This document shows, piece by piece, positions 17,501 to 26,996 of a stretch of 64,000 bases of DNA. The stretch is from JAJXXT01 sp963764465 (lineage in GTDB: Bacteria > Pseudomonadota > Alphaproteobacteria > Acetobacterales > Acetobacteraceae). Location: positions 310,001 to 374,000 of the forward strand of contig CAVXSO010000001.1 of assembly GCA_963764465.1 (NCBI GenBank), in the 5' to 3' direction. Each line of letters opens with the position of its first letter. The first letter of the stretch is position 1. The position numbers were made by a program, and so were the translations under genes. A model generated the notes under the pieces. That model was not told where the DNA came from and did no database searches. It saw only the letters and a list, made by a program, of their open reading frames with translations.

Positions 17501-19033
17501 ATGGTGAAGAGACCAGGCGGGGCCCTGCTGCCGAACATCGCGATCGACCACGCAGCACCGCTTCCGATCGCCACCCAGCTTTACGTGGCGCTTCGCGACC
17601 TCATCCTCGCCGGAACGGTAGCGCACGGCACCCGCCTGCCTGCCACACGCACCCTCGCGCGCGACATCGGCGTCTCCCGCACCACCGTGATCGAGGCGTT
17701 TGACCGGCTCAAGCTCGACGGCATCGTGGACTCCCATGTCGGCGTCGGCACCGTCGTCAGCGCCTCGCTCGACCTCGAGCGCCCGAGCGAGACCCCGCAC
17801 GAGCCCGCTTCCGGCCCGACGCCCCCGCTCGCGCGCGCCGCTGTGGCAGCCCTTTCCAGCCTCGCGGAACGCCCGCGCCTGCCGCACTCGCCCCGCGCCT
17901 TCGTCACCGGCCTGCCGGCGTTCGACGCCTTCCCGATGGCGCAATGGTCGCGCCTTGCTGCCCGTCATTGGCGAGAGCCGCGCCAGGCGGTGATGGGCTA
18001 CGGCTCCCCGGTGGGCGAAGCACGGCTGCGCCAGGCCATCGCCGCGCATCTTGGCGCCAATCGCGGCATCACCTGCGACCCTGACCAGGTCTTCATCGTC
18101 GGCGGCGCGCAGCAGGCCTTCCTGCACATCGGCACCATGCTGCTCGATCCCGGCGACGCGGTCTGGTTCGAGAATCCCGGCGCCATCGGCGCGCGCAACG
18201 GCCTGCTCGCCACCGGCGCGCGCCTCGTCCCGGTGCCGGTGGACGCGGAGGGAATGCAGGTCGCCGAGGGCCTGCGCCGCTCGCCGGAGTTCCGCCTGGC
18301 GTTCGTCACGCCATCGCACCAGCAGCCGCTCGGCCACATCATGAGCATCGAGCGCCGTCTCGCCCTGCTGCGCGCGGCACAGCGCGCCGGTGCCTGGATC
18401 GTCGAGGACGATTACGACGGCGAATTCTGCTTCGGCCGCCGCCCGCTCTCCACGCTCAAGAGCATCGACAGCGGCGGCAGCGTTCTCTACGTCGGCACCT
18501 TCAGCAAATCGCTTTTCCCCGCCCTGCGCCTCGGCTTCATCGTCGCGCCCCCGGCGCTCGTCGAACCGCTCACGCGCATCTCCAGCGCCGCCAACGCCGG
18601 CGTGCCCGCCTCGACGCAGGCGATCGTTGCCTCCTTCATCGAGGAAGGCCATTTTGCCTCCCACATCCGCCGCATGCGCCGCATCTACGAGGAGCGGCAC
18701 GCAACCCTGCAGGAGGCAGCCCGCGACCTCGCCGGCCTGCTCGACGTTGCGTCGACAGACAGCGGCCTGCACACCGTCGGCGCGCTCGCGGAAACCCTGC
18801 CGGAAAAAGTCGTCGCGCAGGAAGCTGCCGCGCGCGGCGTGATCGTCGCCCCGGTCGGCCGCTACGCCATCGAGAAAGTCGCGAGCAACGGCCTCGTGCT
18901 CGGCTTCGGCGGCGTCCGCCCGCACGAGATCCGCGCCGGCATGCGCGCTCTTGGCGAGGTGTTGCGCGGCATGAGCGCGCCTGCTCGTGCCGCGAACGCC
19001 ACGCCGCGCGGGCGGGCAAAGGTCGCGGCATGA
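17501..19033 (+). CDS. MocR/PdxR-type regulator (GntR helix-turn-helix plus aminotransferase domain)
   Basis: 510 residues. N-terminal GntR winged helix (about 20-90) with LPATRTLARDIGVSRTTVIE, then a fold-type-I aminotransferase-like domain (about 125-490). The latter shows AWIVEDDYDGEF and the PLP-binding lysine in YVGTFSKSLFPALRLGF. Such regulators use PLP or PLP adducts as effectors to control amino acid, amine or vitamin B6 genes. It is followed 79 bp later by a GMC oxidoreductase and a DAO-type oxidase and likely controls this region. Confidence 0.9.
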   Translation: MVKRPGGALLPNIAIDHAAPLPIATQLYVALRDLILAGTVAHGTRLPATRTLARDIGVSRTTVIEAFDRLKLDGIVDSHVGVGTVVSASLDLERPSETPHEPASGPTPPLARAAVAALSSLAERPRLPHSPRAFVTGLPAFDAFPMAQWSRLAARHWREPRQAVMGYGSPVGEARLRQAIAAHLGANRGITCDPDQVFIVGGAQQAFLHIGTMLLDPGDAVWFENPGAIGARNGLLATGARLVPVPVDAEGMQVAEGLRRSPEFRLAFVTPSHQQPLGHIMSIERRLALLRAAQRAGAWIVEDDYDGEFCFGRRPLSTLKSIDSGGSVLYVGTFSKSLFPALRLGFIVAPPALVEPLTRISSAANAGVPASTQAIVASFIEEGHFASHIRRMRRIYEERHATLQEAARDLAGLLDVASTDSGLHTVGALAETLPEKVVAQEAAARGVIVAPVGRYAIEKVASNGLVLGFGGVRPHEIRAGMRALGEVLRGMSAPARAANATPRGRAKVAA

Positions 19034-19112
19034 GCCAGGCGCAAAATGGCCCGGTTGTTTCCCGGAATTGGGTCTGACCCCCCGGACCGATCAGTCGCAG
19101 CGTCGTCGCGCC

Positions 19113-20741
19113 ATGGAATTCGACCACATCGTCGTCGGCGCCGGGTCCGCGGGCTGCGTGCTGGCGCGGCGCCTCGCCGATTCCGGTGCGACCGTACTCC
19201 TCCTGGAGGCCGGCGGCGGCGATGCCTGGCCGTCGTTACGGGTGCCGATCGGCTATGGCCGCTCCTTCTACAACTCCCGCGTCAACTGGATGTACCAGAC
19301 GGAGCCGGAGGCGACGCTCGCCGACCGCGCCGGCTATTGGCCGCGCGGCCGCGTGCTCGGCGGCTCGAGCACGATCAACGCCATGGTCTACATGCGCGGC
19401 CTGCCCCGCGACTTCGACGACTGGCGCGACCTGGCCAACCGGGGGTGGGGCTGGGCGGACGTGCTGCCCTACTTCCGCCAGCTCGAAACCTATGCCGGCG
19501 CCGGCAGCGAGGACCGGAGCACGCGTGGCAGCGGCGGCCCACTCCACGTCTCGGACGTCGCCGCCGCGTGCCATCCGCTCTGCGACAATTTCCTGCGTGC
19601 CTGCGAGGAGTCCGGACTCAATCGCAGCCCCGATCTCAATGGCGTGGCTTCCGAAGGCGTCGGTCATTATCAGATCACAACGAAAGCCGGCCTGCGCATG
19701 TCTTCGGCCCGCGCCTTCATCCCGCCCGGCCAGCGCCCAGCCAATCTGCGCCTGGAACTGAACGCCCACGTCCTGCGCATTGATCTGGAGGGCAGGCGGG
19801 CCGTCGGCGTCACTTACCGCAGGGGCGCAAGCCAAATCTCTGCACGCGCCCACCACGGCGTTGTCCTCGCCGCCGGCGCCATCGGCTCGCCCACGCTCCT
19901 GCAGCTCTCGGGCATCGGCGAGCCCGCGCTCCTCGCGCGGCACGGCATCGCGGTTGCGCACGCGCTCCCCTCGGTCGGCGCCCATCTGCAGGACCATCTC
20001 TGCATCGACCACCTCTACCGTGCCCGCGTCCCAACCCTGAACCAGGAACTCGGCCGCCTGCCAGGCCAGATCCGTGCGGCCTTGCGCTACGCCCTGTTTC
20101 GCACCGGCCCGCTCGCCCTCAGCGTCAATCAGGCAGGTGGTCTCGTGCGCAGCACGCCGGACCAGTCCGCCCCCGACATGCAGCTCTATTTCTCACCCCT
20201 CAGCTACACGCGCGCCCAGCCGGGCAAGCGCGCGCTGATGCGGCCAGACCCGTTCCCCGGCTTCCTCCTCAGCGCCCAGCCTTGCCGGCCGCACAGCCGC
20301 GGCCGCATCGAGATCGCGTCGGCGGATCCGCTGGCGCCGCCGCGCATCCTGCCCGGCTCACTCTCCGACGAGCGCGATGTCGAGGCCCTGCTTCGTGGCG
20401 CGCGCCTCCTGCGCCGCATCGCCGCAGCCCCCGCGCTCGCCGCGGTCATCGCTGAGGAAATGGCGCCCGGCCCCGACGTCACCGGCGACGCCGGGATGAT
20501 CAGCGATATCCGCGCCCGTGCCTCCACGGTCTTCCACCCGGTCAGCACCTGCCGCATGGGTGCCAATGCCGCGGACAGCGTCGTCGATGCGCGCCTGCGC
20601 GTCCACGGCATGGCCGGGCTATGGATCGCGGACGCGTCGATCTTCCCATCCGTCACGTCGGCCAATACCAACGCGCCGGTGATGATGGTGGCGGAGAAGG
20701 CCGCCGCAATGATCCGCGAGGACGTCAACAACCCGCAATGA
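19113..20741 (+). CDS. GMC-family FAD oxidoreductase (choline dehydrogenase-like)
   Basis: 542 residues from ATG 19113. FAD-binding DHIVVGAGSAGCVLARRL, GMC signature 1 YWPRGRVLGGSSTINAMVYM, signature 2 GAIGSPTLLQLSGIG, and the C-terminal active-site region FHPVSTCRMGANA and NTNAPVMMVAEKAA. Oxidises an alcohol, perhaps amino-alcohol or polyol. Lies between the MocR regulator and the DAO-type oxidase, same strand, suggesting a joint pathway. Confidence 0.9.
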   Translation: MEFDHIVVGAGSAGCVLARRLADSGATVLLLEAGGGDAWPSLRVPIGYGRSFYNSRVNWMYQTEPEATLADRAGYWPRGRVLGGSSTINAMVYMRGLPRDFDDWRDLANRGWGWADVLPYFRQLETYAGAGSEDRSTRGSGGPLHVSDVAAACHPLCDNFLRACEESGLNRSPDLNGVASEGVGHYQITTKAGLRMSSARAFIPPGQRPANLRLELNAHVLRIDLEGRRAVGVTYRRGASQISARAHHGVVLAAGAIGSPTLLQLSGIGEPALLARHGIAVAHALPSVGAHLQDHLCIDHLYRARVPTLNQELGRLPGQIRAALRYALFRTGPLALSVNQAGGLVRSTPDQSAPDMQLYFSPLSYTRAQPGKRALMRPDPFPGFLLSAQPCRPHSRGRIEIASADPLAPPRILPGSLSDERDVEALLRGARLLRRIAAAPALAAVIAEEMAPGPDVTGDAGMISDIRARASTVFHPVSTCRMGANAADSVVDARLRVHGMAGLWIADASIFPSVTSANTNAPVMMVAEKAAAMIREDVNNPQ

Positions 20742-20763
20742 CACCCAGCAAGGCTGCCACAGG

Positions 20764-22056
20764 ATGACCCAGCTCATTTCCGGCGCGACCAGGCTCACTT
20801 CCTACTGGTGGGACGCCACACCGCGCCCCGCGCTGGCGGACACACCGCCCCCTTCGCGCGCCGATGTCGTCGTCATCGGCTCCGGCTACACCGGCCTGGT
20901 CGCGGCGATCACCGCGGCGCGCGCCGGCCTCCAGGTGGTGGTGCTGGACGCCGAGGATGCCGGCTACGGCTGCAGCACGCGCAACGGCGGGCAGATCTCC
21001 ACCAGCATCAAGCCAGGCTACGCGGAGCTCACGCGCCGCCACGGCGTGGAGCAGGCCCAGGCCATCCTGCGCACCGGCCGCGAGTCGCTCGCCTGGACCG
21101 GCGCCTTCATCGCCGGGGAAGGCATCGACTGCGACTTTGAAGTCTGTGGCCGCTTCCACGCCGCCCACAGCGCCCAGGCCTACGAAAAACTCGTCCGCTC
21201 GCTCGAGGATCACGCCCCCGGCTTCAAACCCCCCGTCGAGATCGTTCCCCGCGCCGAACAGCACCGGGAGCTGGATACCGATGCCTATCACGGCGGTGTC
21301 GTCTTCACGCAGCACGCCTCGGTTGATCCCGGCAAATACCACCAGGGCCTGCTCGACCGCGCGCTCGCTGCCGGCGCCCAGGTCATCCCGCGCTGCGCCG
21401 CGACCGCGCTCGCCAGCGCTGGCGGCATGAAGCGCGTGCGCACCGCGCGCGGCGACATCAGCGCCCGGCAGGTCGTCGTCGCCACCAACGGCTACACCGG
21501 CAAGCTCGTCCCGTGGCTGCGCCGTCGCGTCATTCCCATCGGCAGCTACGTCATCGCGACGGAAGAAATCCCGCTCGACGTCATGGCTCGCCTGATGCCG
21601 CGCGGCCGCATCGTCAGCGACACGCGCAAAGTCGTCTACTATTACCGCCCCTCGCCGGACGGGCGCCGCATTCTCTTCGGCGGCCGCGTTTCCTTCAGCG
21701 AAACCGACCCGCGCGCCAGCGGGCCGCTCCTGCGCACCGAGCTCGTTCGTATCTTCCCCGAGCTGCGCGACATCGGGATCAGCCATTCCTGGTGGGGCAG
21801 CGTCGCCTACACCTTCGACGAGCTCGCCCATATCGGCGAGCGCGACAGCATTTTCTACGCCATGGGCTATTGCGGCTCGGGCGTCGGCATGGCCGGCTAT
21901 CTCGGCATGTGCCTCGGCGACAAGCTGCTCGGGCGCAAGGCGGGCACGACCGGACTCGATCCGATTCCGTTCCAGACGCGCCCCTTCTACACCGGCAATC
22001 CCTGGTTCCTCGCCCCCTCCGTCGCCTGGTACCGCTGGCGCGACGCGCGGAGCTGA
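20764..22056 (+). CDS. DAO-family FAD oxidoreductase (gamma-glutamylputrescine oxidase-like)
   Basis: 430 residues. N-terminal LTSYWWDATPRP, then the Rossmann fold ADVVVIGSGYTGLVAAITAA and CSTRNGGQISTSIKPG, a PuuB/OrdL-type signature. C-terminal FAMGYCGSGVGMAGYLGM equivalent is FYAMGYCGSGVGMAGYLG. Oxidative deamination of an amine or amino acid is expected. The stop is 4 bp from the convergent Pot-type transporter operon, and with it suggests amine uptake and oxidation. Confidence 0.88.
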   Translation: MTQLISGATRLTSYWWDATPRPALADTPPPSRADVVVIGSGYTGLVAAITAARAGLQVVVLDAEDAGYGCSTRNGGQISTSIKPGYAELTRRHGVEQAQAILRTGRESLAWTGAFIAGEGIDCDFEVCGRFHAAHSAQAYEKLVRSLEDHAPGFKPPVEIVPRAEQHRELDTDAYHGGVVFTQHASVDPGKYHQGLLDRALAAGAQVIPRCAATALASAGGMKRVRTARGDISARQVVVATNGYTGKLVPWLRRRVIPIGSYVIATEEIPLDVMARLMPRGRIVSDTRKVVYYYRPSPDGRRILFGGRVSFSETDPRASGPLLRTELVRIFPELRDIGISHSWWGSVAYTFDELAHIGERDSIFYAMGYCGSGVGMAGYLGMCLGDKLLGRKAGTTGLDPIPFQTRPFYTGNPWFLAPSVAWYRWRDARS

Positions 22057-22059
22057 CCC

Positions 22060-22878
22060 TCAGCCCAGGTCGCGCCGCCGCCCGATCAGCGTCAGCGCCA
22101 GCAGCAGCGAGGAAACCACGATCATCAGCGTCGAGATCGCGGCGATCGTCGGGTCGATCTGGTCGCGCAGCGCGTTGAACATGTTGCGCGTCAGCGTCGG
22201 ATGGTCGCCTCCGGAAATGAACAGCGCGATCACCACTTCGTCGAACCCGGTCAGGAAAGAGAGCACCGCGGCCGTGGTCACGGCAAAGCGGATCTGCGGC
22301 AGCGTCACGCGCATGAACGCACCGAGCCGCGTGGCACCCAGGCTGCGTGCGGCCATCTCCTGGCGCAGGTCATGCCCCCGCAGCGCCGCGGAAACCACCA
22401 GCGTCGCCACCGGAATCGCCAGCGTGGAGTCCGCCAGCACCAGCCCCGTGAGCGTGTGCAGCAGGTGCAGCTTCACATCGACATAGAACACGCCGATCGC
22501 GATCAGGATCACCGGCACCATGATCGGCAGCAGCAGCAGCGCCCCCGCGAGCCGCGCGAGCCGCATCCCGCAATTGAGCAACCCGTAGGCAGCCGCGGTG
22601 CCCAGCGTGGTCGCCACCACCGCCGTCAGCGCCGCCACCTCGAAGGACGTCACGGTGGCCTGCCGCCACGCTGGCGAACCGAGAAAATGCGCATACCAGC
22701 GCAACGAGAAATGCCGCGGCGGAAACTCGAGGAATTGGGAAGCGGAAAACGACATCGGAACCACGATCAGCGTCGGCAGGACCAGAAACGCCAGCAGCAC
22801 GGCCCCCAGCGCATAGAGCCACAGCCGCGCGCGATGCGTGATGCCCGTCTCCGTCGCCGGCGCCGAAAGCCAGCTCAC
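22060..22878 (-). CDS. Polyamine-type ABC transporter permease (PotC-like)
   Basis: 272 residues from GTG 22878, overlapping the upstream permease gene (GTGA). Six transmembrane segments are expected. The hallmark FLVLPTLIVVPMSFSASQFL lies near the N-terminus, and the coupling loop MAARSLGATRLGAFMRVTLP is near residue 190. FDEVVIALFISGG is typical of PotC/YdcV. Last gene of the four-gene operon 25925 to 22060. Confidence 0.9.
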   Translation of the reverse strand: MSWLSAPATETGITHRARLWLYALGAVLLAFLVLPTLIVVPMSFSASQFLEFPPRHFSLRWYAHFLGSPAWRQATVTSFEVAALTAVVATTLGTAAAYGLLNCGMRLARLAGALLLLPIMVPVILIAIGVFYVDVKLHLLHTLTGLVLADSTLAIPVATLVVSAALRGHDLRQEMAARSLGATRLGAFMRVTLPQIRFAVTTAAVLSFLTGFDEVVIALFISGGDHPTLTRNMFNALRDQIDPTIAAISTLMIVVSSLLLALTLIGRRRDLG

Positions 22879-23768
22879 GCGCCGCCTCCAAACAGCCGGT
22901 CGAGCCTGGCGAAGCGCGAGGCGAGGAACAGCAGCAGCGCCGTGACCACCAGCAGCACCACGCCGAATGCCGCCGCCGGTCCCCAGCTGAAATAAAGCTC
23001 GATGTCGCTCGCCACCTGGTTCGCCGCCATCACCACGCGCCCGCCGCCGAGCACCGCCGGTGTCACATAGGAACCGAGGCAGAGGATGAATGTGATCGTC
23101 ACCCCAGCCAGCAGGCCAGGCCGCGAGAGTGGCAGGAAAACGTGCCAGAACACCTGCGCCGGTCCCGCACCGAGATTCGCCGCCGCGCGCACATAGTCGC
23201 GTTCGATCGCACGCATCGAGCCATAGAGCGGCAGCACCAGAAAGGGCAGCATGATGTGCACCAGCCCGACGATCGTGCCCTCCATGTTGTAGACGAGCGT
23301 CAGCGGTTTCTGCCAAAGCCCGAGCCGCATGCCCCAGAGATTGATCAGCCCGTCGCGCTGCAGCAGCACCAGCCACGCATAGGTCCGCACCAGGATCGAG
23401 GTCCAGAACGGCATCAGCACGCCGACCATCATCAGCCCGGCCCGGCGCGGCGGCATCTGCGTCAGCAGATAGGCCAGCGCGTAGCCGAGCACGGTGCAGA
23501 TCGCGGTCACCAGCAGGCTGATGTCGAAACTCGCGAACAGGATGCGCCCATAGGCGGGCTGCACGATCAGCCTTCGGTAGTTCGCGAGGCTCCACGCGCC
23601 ATTGTCATCCAGGAACGACAGGAAGAACAACCAGGCCACCGGCACCAGGACCACCAGCGTCACGAGCGCCAGCGCCGGCAGCCCGAGCCCGAACAGCGCC
23701 CAACGCTCGCCGCGTTCGTCGCGCGCGAGCTCAGCCGCGTTCAGCGCCGGGGTGTCAGCCGGCATCAT
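22875..23768 (-). CDS. Polyamine-type ABC transporter permease (PotB-like)
   Basis: 297 residues if the first of two adjacent ATGs (23768, 23765) is used; both overlap the end of the ATPase gene. VLVPVAWLFFLSFLDDNGAW, then VLMPFWTSILVRTYAWLVLL, the coupling loop YVRAAANLGAGPAQVFWHVF, and GSYVTPAVLGGG all match PotB/YdcU. Forms the pore with the 22060-22878 product. Confidence 0.9.
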   Translation of the reverse strand: MMPADTPALNAAELARDERGERWALFGLGLPALALVTLVVLVPVAWLFFLSFLDDNGAWSLANYRRLIVQPAYGRILFASFDISLLVTAICTVLGYALAYLLTQMPPRRAGLMMVGVLMPFWTSILVRTYAWLVLLQRDGLINLWGMRLGLWQKPLTLVYNMEGTIVGLVHIMLPFLVLPLYGSMRAIERDYVRAAANLGAGPAQVFWHVFLPLSRPGLLAGVTITFILCLGSYVTPAVLGGGRVVMAANQVASDIELYFSWGPAAAFGVVLLVVTALLLFLASRFARLDRLFGGGA

Positions 23769-24864
23769 CGTGCAGCAGGCACACGTCATGCGCGGCCAGC
23801 GCCAGCCGCACCGCATCGCCGACACGGGGCAGGGCACGGATCGCGGCGCGCGCCGAACCGACGCGCGCCGCGATGAGCTGGCCCCCCTCCAGCCCGACCT
23901 GCACCAGCACGCTGTCACCCTGGTAGATAATGTCGTGGATATGCCCGGCGAAGACATTGTCGTCCGCCCCGGCCACCTCGCCCTCGGCCAGCAGGGCCAC
24001 ACGCTCCGGCCGCAGCATCAGCAGGTTTGCATCCGCCGGCACGTCCTGCCCGCCGAGCAACAGCTTCTGCCCGCCGAGGTAGAAGCCGTCCCCCGAACGC
24101 CGTGCCGGCAGGAAATCCGACTCCCCGATGAATTCGGCAACAAAACGATGCCCGGGCCGCTCGTAGATGCCGCGCGGCGTGTCGAGCTGGACGATGCGCC
24201 CGCGGTCAATCACCGCGATCCGGTCGGACATGGTCAGCGCCTCGCGCTGATCATGCGTCACGCAGACCGTGGTGATGCCCAGCCGGTCATGCAGCCGCCT
24301 GAGCTCGATCTGCATATGCTCGCGCAGTTGCTTGTCGAGGGCCGAGAGCGGTTCGTCCATCAGCAGGATGCGCGGCTCGAACACGATCGCACGCGCCAGC
24401 GCCACGCGCTGTCGCTGCCCGCCGGAAAGTTCGGCGATCCGACGCCCCTCGAACCCCGGCAGCTGCACCATCTCCAGCGCCGCCGCCACACGCCGCGCGA
24501 TCTCCGCCCGCTCCATCCGGCGCAATTTCAGCGGAAAAGCGATGTTCTCCGCAACCGTGAGATGCGGAAACAATGCATAACTCTGGAACACCATCCCCAC
24601 GTCGCGCCGGTGCGGTGCCAGGCGGATCACCTCGGTCTCGCCGAAGCGCAGGCTACCCTGGTCCGGCCGCACGAACCCCGCCATTACCATGAGCAGCGTC
24701 GTCTTGCCGGAGCCCGAGGGGCCGAGCAGCGTCAGGAATTCGCCGCTGCGGACATCGAGGTCGATGTGGTCGAGCGCGACGATACCGCCATAGGTCTTGC
24801 GCACCTGCCGGATTTGGATCGGCAGTGCCCTTGCGCTGGGCACTGCCGCGGCGGATTGGGTCAT
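23755..24864 (-). CDS. Polyamine-type ABC transporter ATP-binding protein (PotA-like)
   Basis: 369 residues. Walker A GPSGSGKT, Q-loop MVFQSYALFPHLTV, signature LSGGQRQRV, Walker B ILLMDEPLSALD, switch CVTHDQREAL. A C-terminal TOBE domain (about 285-365) is typical of PotA. ATG 24864 is used since the upstream in-frame codons would run into the binding-protein gene. It overlaps that gene by 4 bp. Confidence 0.93.
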   Translation of the reverse strand: MTQSAAAVPSARALPIQIRQVRKTYGGIVALDHIDLDVRSGEFLTLLGPSGSGKTTLLMVMAGFVRPDQGSLRFGETEVIRLAPHRRDVGMVFQSYALFPHLTVAENIAFPLKLRRMERAEIARRVAAALEMVQLPGFEGRRIAELSGGQRQRVALARAIVFEPRILLMDEPLSALDKQLREHMQIELRRLHDRLGITTVCVTHDQREALTMSDRIAVIDRGRIVQLDTPRGIYERPGHRFVAEFIGESDFLPARRSGDGFYLGGQKLLLGGQDVPADANLLMLRPERVALLAEGEVAGADDNVFAGHIHDIIYQGDSVLVQVGLEGGQLIAARVGSARAAIRALPRVGDAVRLALAAHDVCLLHDDAG

Positions 24865-25925
24865 CCCGTCATCATATTCTGGTACGCTTCCTGCGCCTTT
24901 TGCGCGTATTTCATGTACCACTCATCGTCGATCAGCAACTGCTTCGCGGTGTTCTCCGGCGACGACGGCAGCTGCGCCGCGTAGGCAGGCGCGATGATGT
25001 CGGTCAGCTTGTAGGCATCCTGGTTGGTCGGGCCGTAGGTGATGTACTTCGTCAGCTCTGCCTGGTTGCGCGCCTTGCTCACCTCGTTGATGAAGCGCAT
25101 CGCCAGTTCCTTGTTGGGTGCCCCCTTCGGCACGACGTAGCAGTCCGTGTCGAGCAGGCCCTCGTTGAACGTATACGCCACCTTGGCACCCGCCTTGCGC
25201 ACGGCGTCGAGCCGTCCGTTCCACGCCGCGATCATGTCCACCGCGCCATCCTTCATCAACTGCGCCGACTGCGCGCCGGAGGACCACCACACCGCAACAT
25301 GCGGCTTCAGCTCCTTCATCTTCTTGATGGCGCGCTCGATGCCGCCCGGCGCGGAAAGCACCTTGTAGACGTCTGCCGGCGCCACGCCGTCGGCCATCAG
25401 CGCCGGCTCCAGCGTCACCGTGTTGCGATAGGAGCGCGTTCCGGGGAACTTCTTCACGTCCCAGAAATCCGCCCAGCTCTGCGGCCCCTTGTCCCCGAAC
25501 GTCTTGGTATTCCACCCTATCACGGTGGAGAACACGTCGTTGCCGATAAAATACGGTTGCGCCGTGCCGGGAATGAAGCCCTTGGTGTCGATCACTTTGT
25601 AGTCGAGCTTCTCGAGCAATCCCTCCACGCCCGCGCGTGCCCCGGTGCCGGACCCGCAGCTCACCACGTCCCACCCGACCGCGCCGGACTTCACGTGCAC
25701 CCGAAGCTCCGCGAGCCCGCTATAGGTTTCCTGCTTGACGGTGATGCCAAGCGCCTTCGCCGCGGGCTCGAATTCCGCCTTGTTCTGAGCGTCCTGGTAG
25801 GCGCCGCCCCAAGAGACGACCGTGATCTGCTTGGCATCCTCCGCGCTGGCCTCGCGTGTCGCCGCAATGATGGCCGGCATCGCCAGCGCGGCGACCGAAC
25901 CGCCGAGCATCGTCCTGCGCCGCAT
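24861..25925 (-). CDS. Polyamine-type ABC transporter substrate-binding protein (PotD-like)
   Basis: 354 residues. Twin-arginine-like signal start (MRRRTMLGGSVAALAMPAII) with cleavage near EASAEDA. ITVVSWGGAYQDAQNKAEF is the family-1 PotD/PotF-type start, and AVWWSSGAQSAQLMKDGAVD is also typical. First gene of the operon. Its upstream region carries an inverted repeat and the motif shared with the mocR promoter. Confidence 0.92.
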   Translation of the reverse strand: MRRRTMLGGSVAALAMPAIIAATREASAEDAKQITVVSWGGAYQDAQNKAEFEPAAKALGITVKQETYSGLAELRVHVKSGAVGWDVVSCGSGTGARAGVEGLLEKLDYKVIDTKGFIPGTAQPYFIGNDVFSTVIGWNTKTFGDKGPQSWADFWDVKKFPGTRSYRNTVTLEPALMADGVAPADVYKVLSAPGGIERAIKKMKELKPHVAVWWSSGAQSAQLMKDGAVDMIAAWNGRLDAVRKAGAKVAYTFNEGLLDTDCYVVPKGAPNKELAMRFINEVSKARNQAELTKYITYGPTNQDAYKLTDIIAPAYAAQLPSSPENTAKQLLIDDEWYMKYAQKAQEAYQNMMTG

Positions 25926-26351
25926 GGTTACCTCCCTTGGGTTGGTTTTTTGGCATCAGGATGGAACACCGGGTTTGGCCGCGTGAGTAGGGCCAATTTG
26001 GAAGGCACGGCATACCAATCCTCACGCCCGCTCCGCGCGAAACCGGGCGCACGGCCTGGCAACCGGTGACAGGCGCAGCCGAGGCCGCGCGCCACTCCGT
26101 CATCCCATCGCCCGACCTCCGTCCGAACAGCCTGATCACGCCTTGTCGCCGCCGACAACGCACATGGCGCGCGGGCCCCGGCATCAGCGTCCACGCCATG
26201 GCGGACCCAACCTCAGGCACGGTGGGCGCCATCCTCGTCGCGAACCTCCATGGCGCGTGCGGACGTTGCCGGGTGCTGCATGAGCCAGCACCTGTTGCAT
26301 CGACAGGCGTCCTGGCTGTTTCTTTCCCCCATTGAACGGAGCGGAGCCCGC
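25926..26351. promoter_or_regulatory. 426-bp divergent intergenic region with two candidate regulatory sites
   Basis: TTGGCC (25975-25980) and GGCCAA (25991-25996) form a perfect inverted repeat with a 10-bp spacer, 50 bp upstream of the PotD start. The 16-bp motif ATACCAATCCTCACGC (26012-26027) repeats the one before the MocR gene. An 89-codon open frame (26066-26335) is present but has no recognisable domain or ribosome-binding site, so I do not call it a gene. Nothing else is recognised here. Confidence 0.4.
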
Positions 26352-26996
26352 ATGACCACCTCGCGCCTGCTGCGGGATTGCCCCGCCGTCCTCTTCATCG
26401 TCTACACGCCCGGCCCCGGCGCCGAGGAGCGGGGCTACGCCAAGTGGCTGCGCGAGATCGATAATCCGTTCTTCAATGCCATTCCGGGCGTGCACCATTA
26501 TGCCAACTGGAAGGTCGAGGAGGCGCGCATCGGCGCTCCGCTGGACTATACCCATTTCGATCTCCAAGGACTTGCGGCGGCGAATGATCTCGAGCGCGTC
26601 TGGTTCAATCCCGATCTCGACGTTTTCCGCCGGGAGTGGGTGCGCCTCTGGGGTTACAGCGCTGGTGCGCCTGGCCCCGTGCAGGCCAGCGCCTATCTGA
26701 TGCGCCCCGTCCACCAGCGCGCGGTGCCCGCGCGTTCCTTCGCCCGCGTCAGCGGCGGGATCGGCCCCGCGCCGGAGGACCACGACCATGCGTGGCGCTT
26801 CACCGAGACCATCCGCAAGCATTACGCGATGGGCACCTCGGGCGATGCCTGGCGCCTGCCCGTCGCCGAGGACAATCCGCTCGGCCTGGACTGGCTGGTT
26901 CTCGACTACGGTGGCGATACCGCTTCCCTCGCGGCTGCCGAGCCGCCCGCCGGCGCCACCCTCAGCTTCAACGCCCGCCTCCTGGCCGCTCCCTGA
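26352..26996 (+). CDS. Uncharacterised protein, possible dimeric alpha/beta-barrel fold
   Basis: 214 residues; no family recognised with certainty. It starts with AVLFIVYTPGPGAEERGYAK, and PFFNAIPGVHHYANWKV follows. This is a strand-helix-strand pattern that resembles EthD/Dabb-like ferredoxin folds, which often act on small hydrophobic ligands. The second half, with ASAYLMRPVHQ and GLDWLVLDYGGD, could be a second copy of the fold. It overlaps the next SDR gene by 1 bp (TGATG), so both work together. No signal peptide. Confidence 0.7.
   Translation: MTTSRLLRDCPAVLFIVYTPGPGAEERGYAKWLREIDNPFFNAIPGVHHYANWKVEEARIGAPLDYTHFDLQGLAAANDLERVWFNPDLDVFRREWVRLWGYSAGAPGPVQASAYLMRPVHQRAVPARSFARVSGGIGPAPEDHDHAWRFTETIRKHYAMGTSGDAWRLPVAEDNPLGLDWLVLDYGGDTASLAAAEPPAGATLSFNARLLAAP

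Noticed and set aside
26066..26335. 89-codon plus-strand frame in the potD upstream gap
   Set aside because: No ribosome-binding site, no domain and unlike neighbouring proteins in composition; treated as non-coding.
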